From contig BJHQ01000003.1 in NCBI GenBank assembly GCA_014193115.1, positions 128,768 to 192,767 of the forward strand: a stretch of DNA of 64,000 nucleotides, written 5' to 3'. The notes beneath the pieces were generated by a model. That model ran no database searches. It was not told the origin of the DNA and saw only the letters and a program-made list of their open reading frames with translations. Numbering within the stretch: the first letter of the stretch is position 1; each line of letters begins with the position of its first letter. Source of the stretch: Planctomycetota bacterium. GTDB lineage: Bacteria > Planctomycetota > UBA11346. Below are positions 43,993 to 53,071 of this stretch, piece by piece. Made by a program: the position numbers and the translations under genes.

Positions 43993-46410
43993 ATGCGTAT
44001 CAGCCTGTCCTGGGTCCGCCGGCTGCTCGGGGTCGAGCGCCTGCCTATTCCGACGCCTGAGCTGCAGGCCCGCCTGACCCTGCGCACCGCCGAAGTCGAG
44101 CCCGATATCCAGCGCATTGGGCCGAATCTGGCCGGCGTGGTGGTGGGCAAAGTCCGCACCTGCGCGCCCCATCCCGCTGCCGATCGGCTGCGCTGCACCA
44201 CGGTCGATCTGGGCGATGGTACGCCGGTGCCGATCGTCTGCGGGGCGCCGAATGTGGCTGCCGGCCAGACCGTGGCGGTGGCCACCATCGGCTCGACCTT
44301 GACCGTGCCGGGCAAGGACGGAACGCCAACCACGATCACCATCAAGGCTGCGAAGCTGCGCGGCGAGCCCAGCCAGGGGATGATCTGCGCCGAGGACGAA
44401 CTGGGGCTCGGCCCGAACCATGACGGCATCCTGGTGCTGCCCGACCATCTGACGGCGGGCACCCCGCTGGCCGTGGCCCTCGGCCTGGGCGATGAGGTCC
44501 TGATCGTCGAGAACATCGCCGTCACCCACCGTCCCGACCTGTGGAGCATGTGGGGCTGGTCCCGGGAGATCGCCGCGCTGTGCGGCTTGCCGCCGCCGCC
44601 GGCGCTCGACCTGCACTGGAGTGATCTCGGCGCCGGCCCGCAGGCTCCGTCCTGGTCGGTGGAGCTGCTCGACAATGACGGCCGGGCCTATGCCGGCGCC
44701 GTCGTCGAAGGCGTCAGCAATGGCGAGAGCCCGGCTTGGCTGCGCAACCTGCTCGAATCGGTCGGGGTGCGGCCCCTCGGCATCCTGGTCGACGTGACCA
44801 ATCTGGTGTGCTGGGAACTCGGCCAGCCGATGCATGCGTTCGATCGCGCCCGCCTGGCGGGCACGACGCTCCAGGTCCGCGCTGCGCTCGCCGGCGAGCG
44901 GCTGACCACCCTTGATGGAAAAGAACGTCCACTGACCACCGCCGATCTGGTGATCGCCGACGCTGCCGGCCCCCAGGCCCTGGCCGGGATTATGGGCGGG
45001 GCCGCTGCCGCGGTCTCGGCGAGCACCACCGCGGTGGTGCTCGAATCAGCATCGTTCGGGCCGACCCAGATCCGCCGTTGCCGGCAGCGCCATGGCCTGG
45101 CCAGCGACAGCTCGGCCCGGTTCGAAAAGGACCTGCCGGTGGAGCTGCTCCCAGCGGCGATCCATCGGGCGGTGGCGCTGCTCGCCGAGCTCTGCCCGGG
45201 CAGCCGGGTGGTGCAGCGTTTCCACGCCGGAGCTCTGACTGGAACCGATCGCCGGCTGGCCTTCGATCCAGCCGAACCGGGCCGGGTCCTGGGCATCCCG
45301 CTGCCAGCAGCCGACGCGACTCAGTACCTGGAGTCCCTAGGATTCATCGACGTCGGCGGCATGGTCCAGGTGCCGTGGTGGCGCCGCCGCGATGTCCAGC
45401 GCGCCTGCGATCTGGTCGAGGAAGCCGCCCGCTGCCACGGCTATGACCGGATCGTGTCGGCCGCGCCGCGCCTGCCGGCAGCGGTGCCGCCGGCCCACCC
45501 GCTGCGCACCTCCGCCCATCAGGCCCGCCGCACGTTGTCGGCCCTGGGCTGGGATGAAGTCGCCACCGATGCCTTCACCAGCGCCGCTTGGGCCGGGGCG
45601 ATGGGTTGGGATGCCACCACGCGGATCGACCTCGCCCATCCGATGTCCAGCGCCGAGACCATCCTCCGCGCCCATCCGCTGCCGACCCTGCTCGAAGCCA
45701 TCGGCCGCAACCGCAAGCACCTCGACCGGGTCCGCCTGCACGAAATCGCCACGATCTATGCCGCCGGGACCGGCACCGATCCGACTCCGGACGAGCGGAT
45801 GGTGGTTGCCGGCTGCGTCGCCGAGACCGGCAACGAGACGCCTTTTTTCGCCGCCCGCGACGCGGCCCTCGACCTGCTGGCGGGGCTGGGATTCGCCGCC
45901 CAGGCGGTGGCCGGACCGACCGCGGCGGCGATCCACGGGCTGGTCCCGAGCCGGACCGTCACCCTTCATGTCGCCGGCCTGGCGGTGGGCGTCGCCGGCG
46001 AGGTCATCGCCGACCATCGCCAGCGCGCCGATTGTCCGGAGCGGGTGGGGTTCTTCCTGGTCGAACTTGAGCGCATGGTTGCCGCCCGCGGCGCGGCGCC
46101 GCCGGTGCGCTTGCGCATGCCTAGCCGGTTCCCGGCAGTCGATCGGGATTTCACCTGGGAATGCGCAGAGGATCTGCCCTTCGCCAGGCTGGCCGACGCC
46201 ACCCGCGGCGCGGCCGGCGATATCGCCGCCGGGCTGGACCTGGTCACGATCTATCGCGGCCCGCCCTATGCCGAGGGCCGCAAGGCGGTCAGTCTGCGTC
46301 TGACCTTGCAGGCCGCTGATCGCACCCTGACCGAGGCCGAGCTGGAGCGGACCCAGCACCTGGTGACGACTGCGGTCGCCAAAGCCACCGGCGCGATCCT
46401 CCGCGGGTGA
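43993..46410 (+). CDS. pheT: phenylalanyl-tRNA synthetase beta subunit
   Basis: An 805-residue subunit, EC 6.1.1.20, full length. N-terminal MRISLSWVRRLL is the usual start. The tRNA-binding OB fold is at about 40-150 (VVGKVRTCAPHPAADRLRCTTVDLGDG). The B3/B4 editing region has GVRPLGILVDVTNLVCWELGQPMHAFD. The B5 domain and catalytic-core-like domain follow (EAARCHGYDRI). The C-terminal FDX-ACB domain has MPSRFPAVDRDFTWEC. The longer frame to 43810 overlaps the divergent BFN gene and is not conserved. The alpha subunit gene pheS, usually next door, is not in this window. Confidence 0.96.
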   Translation: MRISLSWVRRLLGVERLPIPTPELQARLTLRTAEVEPDIQRIGPNLAGVVVGKVRTCAPHPAADRLRCTTVDLGDGTPVPIVCGAPNVAAGQTVAVATIGSTLTVPGKDGTPTTITIKAAKLRGEPSQGMICAEDELGLGPNHDGILVLPDHLTAGTPLAVALGLGDEVLIVENIAVTHRPDLWSMWGWSREIAALCGLPPPPALDLHWSDLGAGPQAPSWSVELLDNDGRAYAGAVVEGVSNGESPAWLRNLLESVGVRPLGILVDVTNLVCWELGQPMHAFDRARLAGTTLQVRAALAGERLTTLDGKERPLTTADLVIADAAGPQALAGIMGGAAAAVSASTTAVVLESASFGPTQIRRCRQRHGLASDSSARFEKDLPVELLPAAIHRAVALLAELCPGSRVVQRFHAGALTGTDRRLAFDPAEPGRVLGIPLPAADATQYLESLGFIDVGGMVQVPWWRRRDVQRACDLVEEAARCHGYDRIVSAAPRLPAAVPPAHPLRTSAHQARRTLSALGWDEVATDAFTSAAWAGAMGWDATTRIDLAHPMSSAETILRAHPLPTLLEAIGRNRKHLDRVRLHEIATIYAAGTGTDPTPDERMVVAGCVAETGNETPFFAARDAALDLLAGLGFAAQAVAGPTAAAIHGLVPSRTVTLHVAGLAVGVAGEVIADHRQRADCPERVGFFLVELERMVAARGAAPPVRLRMPSRFPAVDRDFTWECAEDLPFARLADATRGAAGDIAAGLDLVTIYRGPPYAEGRKAVSLRLTLQAADRTLTEAELERTQHLVTTAVAKATGAILRG

Positions 46411-46456
46411 AGACCCGTTTCCTGCGCCGCCGGTCCCGTTGGGGATCCTGCCTTCC

Positions 46457-47356
46457 ATGCTGATGCATCTCAGTTTCGCGGTGGCGGCCACGGTGCTTTC
46501 GGCGGCGTTCTTCGTGGCGGTGAAGCTGGCGGTGGTCCGCGGCGTGCCGTGGTTGGCGTTGTGGGCGTGGTCCCTGACTACCACCGGGCTGTGCGGCGCG
46601 GCGCTGTGGCTCGCGCTGGGCGCTCCGGCGGTTCCCTGGGAGTGGTGCCTGCTGTCCGGGCTCGCCGGCGGCGCCGCCCACATCGCGTCGAACCTCGCCC
46701 TCCGCTTGGGCGAGGCATCGGTGCTGGTCCCGCTGAGCGGCGCCAAGCCCCTGGTGCTGATCCCGCTCGCACCGCTGTTCGGCGCCCTGTTGCCGCCGGC
46801 GACGCTGTTCGCCTGCGTGCTGGCCACGGCCGGCCTGGCCCTGGTCACGTTGACACCGGCCCGAACCCACGCCAATTCGCCCAGGCCGGTGACTGGTATC
46901 CTGCTGATGTTGGTGGCGATGACCATGATGTCGTTCTCGGATTTGTGCGGCAGCGTCGCCTTGGCCCACGCCGGTCCCGGTGGCCGGTGGGCGGTGATCG
47001 GGTTCTGGAACCTGTGCCTTGGCATCGTTCCAGTCCTCTGTCTGCCGGTGCTCGGGCGGTATTCAGGAAGCGTCACGATCGGCCAGGCGATGTCGGCCGG
47101 CCTGATCGTTGGCGTCATTTTCGCGGTCTTCATCGCCGCCATCGCCATGGCTTTCGCCACCGCTCCTGACCCGACCACCGCAGTGACCACGGTCAATGTC
47201 CTGATCGCCTGCCGCGGCGCCATCGCGATCCTGATGATTCTCGCCCTCGACCAGGTCCACGGCCGGCGACTGGAGCCGCTGCCGCCCTGGATCCATGCCC
47301 TGCGCCTGGCCGGAGCTCTCGTGCTCGCCGGTGCGGTGGCGTTGGCGTATGGCTGA
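46457..47356 (+). CDS. EamA-family (DMT) transporter
   Basis: 299 residues with ten hydrophobic helices in two five-helix halves, the drug/metabolite transporter plan. The first half ends NLALRLGEASVLVPLSGAKPLVLIPLAPLFG, typical of EamA domains. The start at 46457 is preferred over the upstream TTG because helix 1 begins directly after it. It probably exports small metabolites across the inner membrane, with no substrate hint. It may be co-transcribed with pheT (46 bp apart). Confidence 0.85.
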   Translation: MLMHLSFAVAATVLSAAFFVAVKLAVVRGVPWLALWAWSLTTTGLCGAALWLALGAPAVPWEWCLLSGLAGGAAHIASNLALRLGEASVLVPLSGAKPLVLIPLAPLFGALLPPATLFACVLATAGLALVTLTPARTHANSPRPVTGILLMLVAMTMMSFSDLCGSVALAHAGPGGRWAVIGFWNLCLGIVPVLCLPVLGRYSGSVTIGQAMSAGLIVGVIFAVFIAAIAMAFATAPDPTTAVTTVNVLIACRGAIAILMILALDQVHGRRLEPLPPWIHALRLAGALVLAGAVALAYG

Positions 47357-47449
47357 GGCCGGCGGCGACAGCACCGGCTGAGGTCGACCAAACCGCCCGG
47401 ATCGACCTGCGCGCCGTATGGCCCAGATCGCAGGCCTAGGGTAGACTGG

Positions 47450-49705
47450 TTGGTCGTGGAAGACGAACGTCTGCTCTCATTGGCCGTCGAGCGCGGCTGG
47501 ATCACGTCGGAGGAGATCGCCCGGGTCCGGAGCGAGCAGCAGGCGCTGTCTGACCGCGGCATCGAGCACAGCCTGTGGTTCCTGGTGCTTGATCTCGGTC
47601 TGGTCAGCGATGAGCAGGCCCGGGAACTGCGCAAATCGGTGTCGTCGACCCGGGTGACGGCGCTGGAGGTCTCCGGCTTCCTCCTCCAGGGCCGGCTGGG
47701 TTCCGGCGGCATGGGCGATGTCTTCCGCGCCCGCCATCCCGATGGCCGGATCGGTGCGGTCAAACTGCTCGCCACCCGGCTGTCGCGCAGTGAAGAGAAC
47801 CGGCGCCGGTTCGCCCGTGAAGCCCGGGCCGGGCTGCGTCTTTCCCATCCCCACATCGTCCCGGTCTGGGCCTCAGGCGAAGTCGACCACACGCCGTATC
47901 TGGTCATGGAGCTGGTCGAAGGCGGCTCGCTGAAGCAGCGGATCAGCGATCGTGGCCCGCTCAGCGAAGGCGAAGCGGTGGTCCTGCTCCGCCAGATGGG
48001 CCAGGCCCTGGCCCACGCCTGGCGCCACGGCGTGCTCCATCGCGACATCAAACCTGCCAACATCATCCTCGGCGCGCCGCGGACCGGCGTGCTCGAACCG
48101 TTCTGCGCCAGGCTGTGCGACTTCGGCTTGGCCAAGGTCTGGCAGGAAGGATCGACCCGTGGCGAGGATCCCGAGAGCATCGGTGGCCTGACCGGCGCCG
48201 GCCTGGCCCTCGGCACGCCCCACTACATGAGCCCGGAACAGGCAGCAGGCGAGACCGACCTCGACCAGCGCGCCGACATGTACGGCCTCGGAGCGACGCT
48301 CTATCACGCCCTGCTCGGCCAGACGCTGTTCAATGGCAAGAGCAGCGCCGTCATCATGTACAAGCAGGTCACCGAGGCCCCCGACCTGGCTGCGCTTTCC
48401 GCCCGCGGCATCCACCCGGCACTGCTCGATCTGATCGGTCGCCTGCTGGCCAAGGAGCGAAAACAGCGCCCCGCCGACTGGGAAGCAGTGCTGGCCGAGG
48501 CCGAACGCCTGGCCGTGCCGACCTTGGCGCTGGCTCCGGCACCACCGCTGGCCGCACCGGCTAAGCCACCCGCAGGCGCCCGCCAGCGGGCGGTCGCGCC
48601 AGCGATCTCTTCCGCCGCCAGCGGCACGGTGCCGCAGCCGTCAGCTCAGGGCGTCGTCAAGCAGGCTCCGGTCCAGAGCACCGCGGCCCCTCCGGCGCAA
48701 TCGCCGCCGCCGCAGGCGCAGTCATCGCCGCAGGCGCTTTCCTCGCCGCAGGCGCAGTCAGCTCCGTCAATCGCGCCGCGGGCGTTGCCTTCGCCGCAGG
48801 CGCAGCTCGCTCCGCGAAGATCGAAACGACGGCTGTGGCCGTGGGCGATAGGGATCATCGCCATCACGGCTATCGGCGGCAGCGCGGTCGCGGCCTTCGG
48901 CCAGACCGGGTCGACCTTGGCGACGCCGCAGAGCCTGCCAGCCCTGCTGTCGCGCAGCCACGGCGACCTGTCGTTGCAACCCGGCATCTATGCCGGTCCG
49001 TGGCATTTCGGCGCCGCCGCCAGCGGCACGGCGCTGCGCGCCGGCGGCCCTGGGGTGATCCTGCGCGGCCCGGTGGTGTGCGAACCCGGGCTGCGCAATT
49101 GCTCGCTGACCGGAGTGCGCATCGATCCTGATCCAGCCAGCGGCCTGGCGGTGGAGGTCCTGACCGGCGCGGCGCTGACTCTGCATGCCGTGGAAGTCAA
49201 CGGCGGGTTGGCGATTGCCGGCGAGCTCTCCGGCTATGGCCTGGAGATCCAAGGCGCGATCCGCGCCTCCAACGACAGCCGGTTGCGCCTGGAGCGCAGC
49301 CGGATCAACGCGGCGGTCACCGCCGATCATGCCGACCTGCGCTTGCTTCAGGTCCGCTGCTCCGGCAGCGGAGCGCCCACCATGCTGACCATCAGCGGCG
49401 GCCGGACCGAGCTCGATGGGGTCGTGATCAGCGGTGGCGGCGTCGGCCTTCGCGTCGACGGAGCCGATGCCGTGCGCCTGACCGACGTGGCGATCACCGC
49501 GACTGCCACCGCCCTGAGCGCCGAGCATTCCGCGCTGACCGCGATCGATGGCCTTGATCTCACCGCGCCGACCGGCCTGGCCTGGAACGGCCCCCGGGAT
49601 CCGGGATGGTCCTGGAAACGCCTCAAGATCACTGCCGAAACCCCAGCCACCGGCCTGGAACCGGTCACCGCCGCCCAGGGCGCCCGGGCCGAACGGCTGC
49701 CGTGA
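47450..49705 (+). CDS. membrane-spanning Ser/Thr kinase with beta-helix-like outer domain
   Basis: 751 residues. About 70 N-terminal residues (RGWITSEEIARVRSEQQ...LGLVSDEQARELRKSVSS) form a helical module seen before PknB-type kinases in planctomycetes. The kinase domain (about 74-345) has LGSGGMGDVF, AVKLL, HRDIKPANI, DFGLAK and MSPEQAAGE. A long Pro/Ala/Gln linker with PQAQS repeats follows, then one membrane helix (about 462-484). Residues 500-751 are periplasmic with repeated short strands like a parallel beta-helix (LTLHAVEVNGGLAIAGELSGYGLEIQGAI). This outer part may sense surface or periplasmic ligands. The start is TTG at 47450 with AGGG at good distance; GTG at 47456 is possible. Confidence 0.9.
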   Translation: MVVEDERLLSLAVERGWITSEEIARVRSEQQALSDRGIEHSLWFLVLDLGLVSDEQARELRKSVSSTRVTALEVSGFLLQGRLGSGGMGDVFRARHPDGRIGAVKLLATRLSRSEENRRRFAREARAGLRLSHPHIVPVWASGEVDHTPYLVMELVEGGSLKQRISDRGPLSEGEAVVLLRQMGQALAHAWRHGVLHRDIKPANIILGAPRTGVLEPFCARLCDFGLAKVWQEGSTRGEDPESIGGLTGAGLALGTPHYMSPEQAAGETDLDQRADMYGLGATLYHALLGQTLFNGKSSAVIMYKQVTEAPDLAALSARGIHPALLDLIGRLLAKERKQRPADWEAVLAEAERLAVPTLALAPAPPLAAPAKPPAGARQRAVAPAISSAASGTVPQPSAQGVVKQAPVQSTAAPPAQSPPPQAQSSPQALSSPQAQSAPSIAPRALPSPQAQLAPRRSKRRLWPWAIGIIAITAIGGSAVAAFGQTGSTLATPQSLPALLSRSHGDLSLQPGIYAGPWHFGAAASGTALRAGGPGVILRGPVVCEPGLRNCSLTGVRIDPDPASGLAVEVLTGAALTLHAVEVNGGLAIAGELSGYGLEIQGAIRASNDSRLRLERSRINAAVTADHADLRLLQVRCSGSGAPTMLTISGGRTELDGVVISGGGVGLRVDGADAVRLTDVAITATATALSAEHSALTAIDGLDLTAPTGLAWNGPRDPGWSWKRLKITAETPATGLEPVTAAQGARAERLP

Positions 49706-49706
49706 G

Positions 49707-51551
49707 TTATTGCGCTTCGCTGCGCGATTTGAGCACCGCCATGAACGCACCCTGGGGCACCTCGACATTGCCAACCATCTTCATCCGCTTCTTGCCTTCC
49801 TTCTGTTTTTCCAGCAGTTTGCGCTTCCGGGTGATGTCGCCGCCATAGCACTTGGCGGTCACATCCTTGCGGATCGCGCTGATCGATTCCCGGGCCACGA
49901 CCTTTCCGCCGATCGCGGCTTGCAGCGCGACTTCGAACAAATGCTTGGGGATCTCATCCTTCAACGCCTTGACGATCGACCGGCCGCGGTATTCGGCGTC
50001 TTTGCGGTGGCAGATGAAGGCCAGCGCGTCGCACGATTCGCCGTGGACCAGGATGTCGACCTTCACCAGATCGGCTTCCTGATAGCCGGCGAATTCGTAG
50101 TCCATGGTGCCATAGCCCTGGGTCACCGATTTGAGCTTGTCGAACAGGTCATAGATGACCTCGGCCAGGGGCATGCGATACGTCAATTTGCAGCGCAACG
50201 TGCCGAGGTATTCCTGGCGCACGAACTCGCCGCGGCGCTCCGAGACCAGCCCCATGACCGCGCCGATGCGGTCGGCGGGGACGAAGAAATGGATCTCGAC
50301 CACGGGTTCTTCGATGCCGTCGTGGCCGTCCTTGGGCAATTCGCCGGGCGTGGTGATCTCGATCAGCCGCCCGCCGCTGGCCTGGACCTGGCCCTGGATC
50401 ATACCTTTCAGTTTCACCCGATAGGTGACCGTGGGCGCGGTCTGGACCATGTCGAGGTCGTGCTCGCGCTCCAAGCGCTCCTGGCAGATCTCCATGTGCA
50501 GCATGCCCAGGAATCCGCAGCGGAAGCCGTGGCCGAGGGCGCCGCCGGATTCCGGCGCCCAGCGGAAGCTTGCGTCGTTCAGCGAGAGTTTCTCCACCGC
50601 TTCGCGCAGCTGCTCATACGTCGTCTCGCCCGACGGGTACAGACCGCAATACACCATCGGCTTCATCTCGCGGAAGCCGGGCAGGGCCTCGCCGGGAGCA
50701 TCGGTGCAGGTGATGGTGTCGCCGACCTGGACATCGCTCAGGGCCTTGATCGCCGCGGTCATGTAGCCGACCTCGCCGGCCTCCAGTCCCTCAGGCGATT
50801 CGACCATGGCCGGGCGCAGACGGCCGATGCCGGCGATCTCGTAGGTCCGTCCGGAACGGATCAGGGTGACCTTGTCGCCGGGACGGATCCGTCCGGATTT
50901 TACGCGGATATAGAGGATGATGCCGCGGTAGTCGTCATAGATCGCATCGAACACCAGGGCCTGGGTCCGGCCATTGCGGTCGCCACCGGGCGCCGGGACG
51001 TGGTCGACCACCGCGGCCAGGATCTTGTCGATGCCGATGCCGGCCTTGGCGCTGGCCATGATCGCGTCGCTGGCCGCCAGAGTCAGCGATTCCTCGATCT
51101 CCGCTGCCACCCGCTCGGGCTGGGCGCTGGGCAGGTCGATCTTGTTGATCACCGGGATGATGAACAAATTCTGATCGAGGGCGAGGAGGAAATTGGCCAC
51201 GGTCTGGGCCTGCACGCCTTGGCTGGCGTCGACCACCAAGAGGCAGCCTTCGCAGGCCTGCAGTGATCGGGTCACCTCATAGCTGAAATCGACATGTCCC
51301 GGGGTATCGATCAGATTCAACCGGTAGTGCTTGCCGTCGCTGTGGTGGTAGTCCATGGCCACGGCTTTGGCCTTGATCGTGATCCCGCGCTCGCGTTCCA
51401 GGTCCATGTTGTCGAGGACTTCCAGCTCCTTGTCCTCCTTCGCCTTCATCGCCCCGCAGGCTTGCAGCAGCCGCTCGGCCAAGGTCGACTTGCCATGGTC
51501 GATGTGCGCAATAATGCAGAAATTGCGAATCAGTTGCTGAGGGTGTGGCAT
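49707..51551 (-). CDS. lepA: elongation factor 4 (LepA), ribosome back-translocating GTPase
   Basis: A 614-residue translational GTPase of normal length. G-motifs are AHIDHGKST, ERGITIKA, DTPGHVDF and NKIDLP. The C-terminal LepA-specific domain has KCYGGDITRKRKLLEKQKEGKKRMK. It acts on stalled or mistranslocated ribosomes in the cytoplasm. The start MPHPQQLIRNFCIIAHID at 51551 is the family start. Upstream of it lie three 112-bp tandem copies that each reproduce the start codon region, so the longer open frame is not part of the protein. Confidence 0.97.
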   Translation of the reverse strand: MPHPQQLIRNFCIIAHIDHGKSTLAERLLQACGAMKAKEDKELEVLDNMDLERERGITIKAKAVAMDYHHSDGKHYRLNLIDTPGHVDFSYEVTRSLQACEGCLLVVDASQGVQAQTVANFLLALDQNLFIIPVINKIDLPSAQPERVAAEIEESLTLAASDAIMASAKAGIGIDKILAAVVDHVPAPGGDRNGRTQALVFDAIYDDYRGIILYIRVKSGRIRPGDKVTLIRSGRTYEIAGIGRLRPAMVESPEGLEAGEVGYMTAAIKALSDVQVGDTITCTDAPGEALPGFREMKPMVYCGLYPSGETTYEQLREAVEKLSLNDASFRWAPESGGALGHGFRCGFLGMLHMEICQERLEREHDLDMVQTAPTVTYRVKLKGMIQGQVQASGGRLIEITTPGELPKDGHDGIEEPVVEIHFFVPADRIGAVMGLVSERRGEFVRQEYLGTLRCKLTYRMPLAEVIYDLFDKLKSVTQGYGTMDYEFAGYQEADLVKVDILVHGESCDALAFICHRKDAEYRGRSIVKALKDEIPKHLFEVALQAAIGGKVVARESISAIRKDVTAKCYGGDITRKRKLLEKQKEGKKRMKMVGNVEVPQGAFMAVLKSRSEAQ

Positions 51552-51915
51552 GTCAGTGAGATTCGGGGGAGTGCGAGGGGGCGGAGGGCCGGGCAGCAGG
51601 GGTACAATCCACCCCGACCGCTGTCCGGCCTGGGAGCCCCTTCGTGAAACAGCGATGTGCCATGTCAGGGCGATTCGGGGGAGTGCGAGGGGGCGGAGGG
51701 CCGGGCAGCAGGGGTACAATCCACCCCGACCGCTGTCCGGCCCGGGAGCCTCTTCGTGAAACAGCGATGTGGCATGTCAGTGAGATTCGGGGGAGTGCGA
51801 GGGGGCGGAGGGCCGGGCAGCAGGGGTACAATCCACCCCGACCGCTGTCCGGCCCGGGAGCCCCTTCGTGAAACAGCGATGTGGCATGTCAGGGCGATTC
51901 GGGGGTGCGGCGGTC
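51546..51915. repeat. 112-bp tandem repeat spanning the lepA start
   Basis: Copies of the TGTCAG(T/G)(G)(A/C)GATTCGGGGG junction lie at 51551, 51663, 51775 and 51887, a constant 112-bp period. There are three full units and about 30 bp of a fourth. Each carries the complement of the lepA ATG and GCA sequence, plus an AGGGGTACAATCC core that contains a TACAAT hexamer on the + strand. Confidence 0.92.
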
Positions 51916-51966
51916 GGCGCGATTCGCGGCGGGCGCCGGACAGTAGCGATGGAATGCCGCCGACAA

Positions 51967-53052
51967 TCAGGGGATCAGCGCGCTGGCCCGGGCCGACCAG
52001 CGGCGGAGCAGATCCCCCGGATCGGCGCCGCAGGCCTGGCCGAGGTGCAGCGCCATCGCCAGACAGCGGGTTGCTGCGGTTTGCACCGACTCGGCGTTTG
52101 GCAAAGTGCTGGACTCCGCTTGCAGATCGGCTTGCAGCCGGCCGTGGTGCCGGCGTACGAACTCGGGGCCGGGCAGCTCAGCAGGCAGGTCGGGCAGGAT
52201 CAGGCGGTCCATCCAACTGCCGATCGCGGCCCGGCGGATCGCCGCATCGCCCAGCGTCCGCCACGGCGCCAAGGCTTTCCTCCCCCGGCTTGCCGCCAAA
52301 CCGCTGTCGAACACCAGGACGAACGCAGCCTCGGCCAGATCCTGGGCCAATTCCAGCGTCGCATCCTGGGTCGCCTCGCCTTCGGCCACCTGCTGCTGAG
52401 CGACGTACTCAGCCACGGTCAGGTGCGGGAGTTCGACCACCGAAGGGCAGCCGTCGAGGCACGGGAAGCGGCGCCCTTCGTGCAGGTAGACCGTGGACGT
52501 TCCCTGACGGCGCCGGCCCAGCGGATACAGCCGGCACGCCAACGGCCGACCCGCGTGGGCGAGGCAGCCGGGAGCACCGCCAGTGGGATCGCCGCCAGTG
52601 GGAGCGCCGAGCGCCAGCTCGGCTGGAGCTGGAGTTGGAGTTAGGCCGGGAGCGCCGAGCGCCTGCTCGGCTGGAGTTGGCACTGGCGTATTGGCCTGGC
52701 CAAGCGGTCGGCTGTCCAAGTCACGTTGACGCTCCAAGCCGAGCGGGCGCTCGGCGCTCCCAGCCAAGCCGAGCTGGCGCTCGGTGCTCCCGGCCAAGCC
52801 GAGCTGGCGCTCGGTGCTCCCAGCATACTGGCTGCACGCCGGCAATCCCCGCCAGCCAGCGCCGCCGGTGAATGCCAGGCGGATCCCGCCATCAGCGGTC
52901 CAACGGTCGCGGAACGCGCGGGCGGACACACCGCGGGCCTCGGCCAGGCGGGACAGTTCCCACGGCGTGATCCACACCTGCTTGCCGTGGCAGCAGGTGC
53001 CCTGCCGGGTGCAGGTCAGCGGCAGCCGGTCTGTCGGCGATAGCGGTGTCAT
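51967..53052 (-). CDS. YkgJ-like Cys-cluster protein interrupted by REP-like repeats
   Basis: 361 residues. It has a CxxCxxCC-type Fe/Zn-binding layout: PLTCTRQGTCCHGK at 11-24, a Cys at 73 (PACSQYA), and GCLAHAGRPLACRLYPLG at 162-179, as in the UPF0153/YkgJ family. Between residues 77 and 161, inside the metal-binding fold, lies an in-frame insert made of five family-1 palindromes. They read as GSTERQLGLA in one orientation and PAELALGAP in the other. The rest (180-361) is a helical domain without assigned function. The ATG at 53052 is preferred; a GTG at 53088 would overlap the upstream gene. It follows the Rsm22-like gene. Confidence 0.8.
   Translation of the reverse strand: MTPLSPTDRLPLTCTRQGTCCHGKQVWITPWELSRLAEARGVSARAFRDRWTADGGIRLAFTGGAGWRGLPACSQYAGSTERQLGLAGSTERQLGLAGSAERPLGLERQRDLDSRPLGQANTPVPTPAEQALGAPGLTPTPAPAELALGAPTGGDPTGGAPGCLAHAGRPLACRLYPLGRRRQGTSTVYLHEGRRFPCLDGCPSVVELPHLTVAEYVAQQQVAEGEATQDATLELAQDLAEAAFVLVFDSGLAASRGRKALAPWRTLGDAAIRRAAIGSWMDRLILPDLPAELPGPEFVRRHHGRLQADLQAESSTLPNAESVQTAATRCLAMALHLGQACGADPGDLLRRWSARASALIP
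52570..52824. repeat. cluster of five family-1 REP-like palindromes inside a coding region
   Basis: Forward copies lie at 52601-52626 and 52649-52674. Reverse copies lie at about 52734-52760, 52764-52790 and 52794-52820. Each has the GCCGAGC/GCTCGGC-type hairpin and GGAG (or CTCC) end. All lie in frame within the YkgJ-like gene. Confidence 0.9.
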
Positions 53053-53071
53053 CGCCGAGCCCGGCGCGGGC

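Noticed and set aside
51553-51871. Open frames across the 112-bp repeats upstream of lepA
   Set aside because: They are repeated copies of the same short peptide set by the repeat, with no domain.
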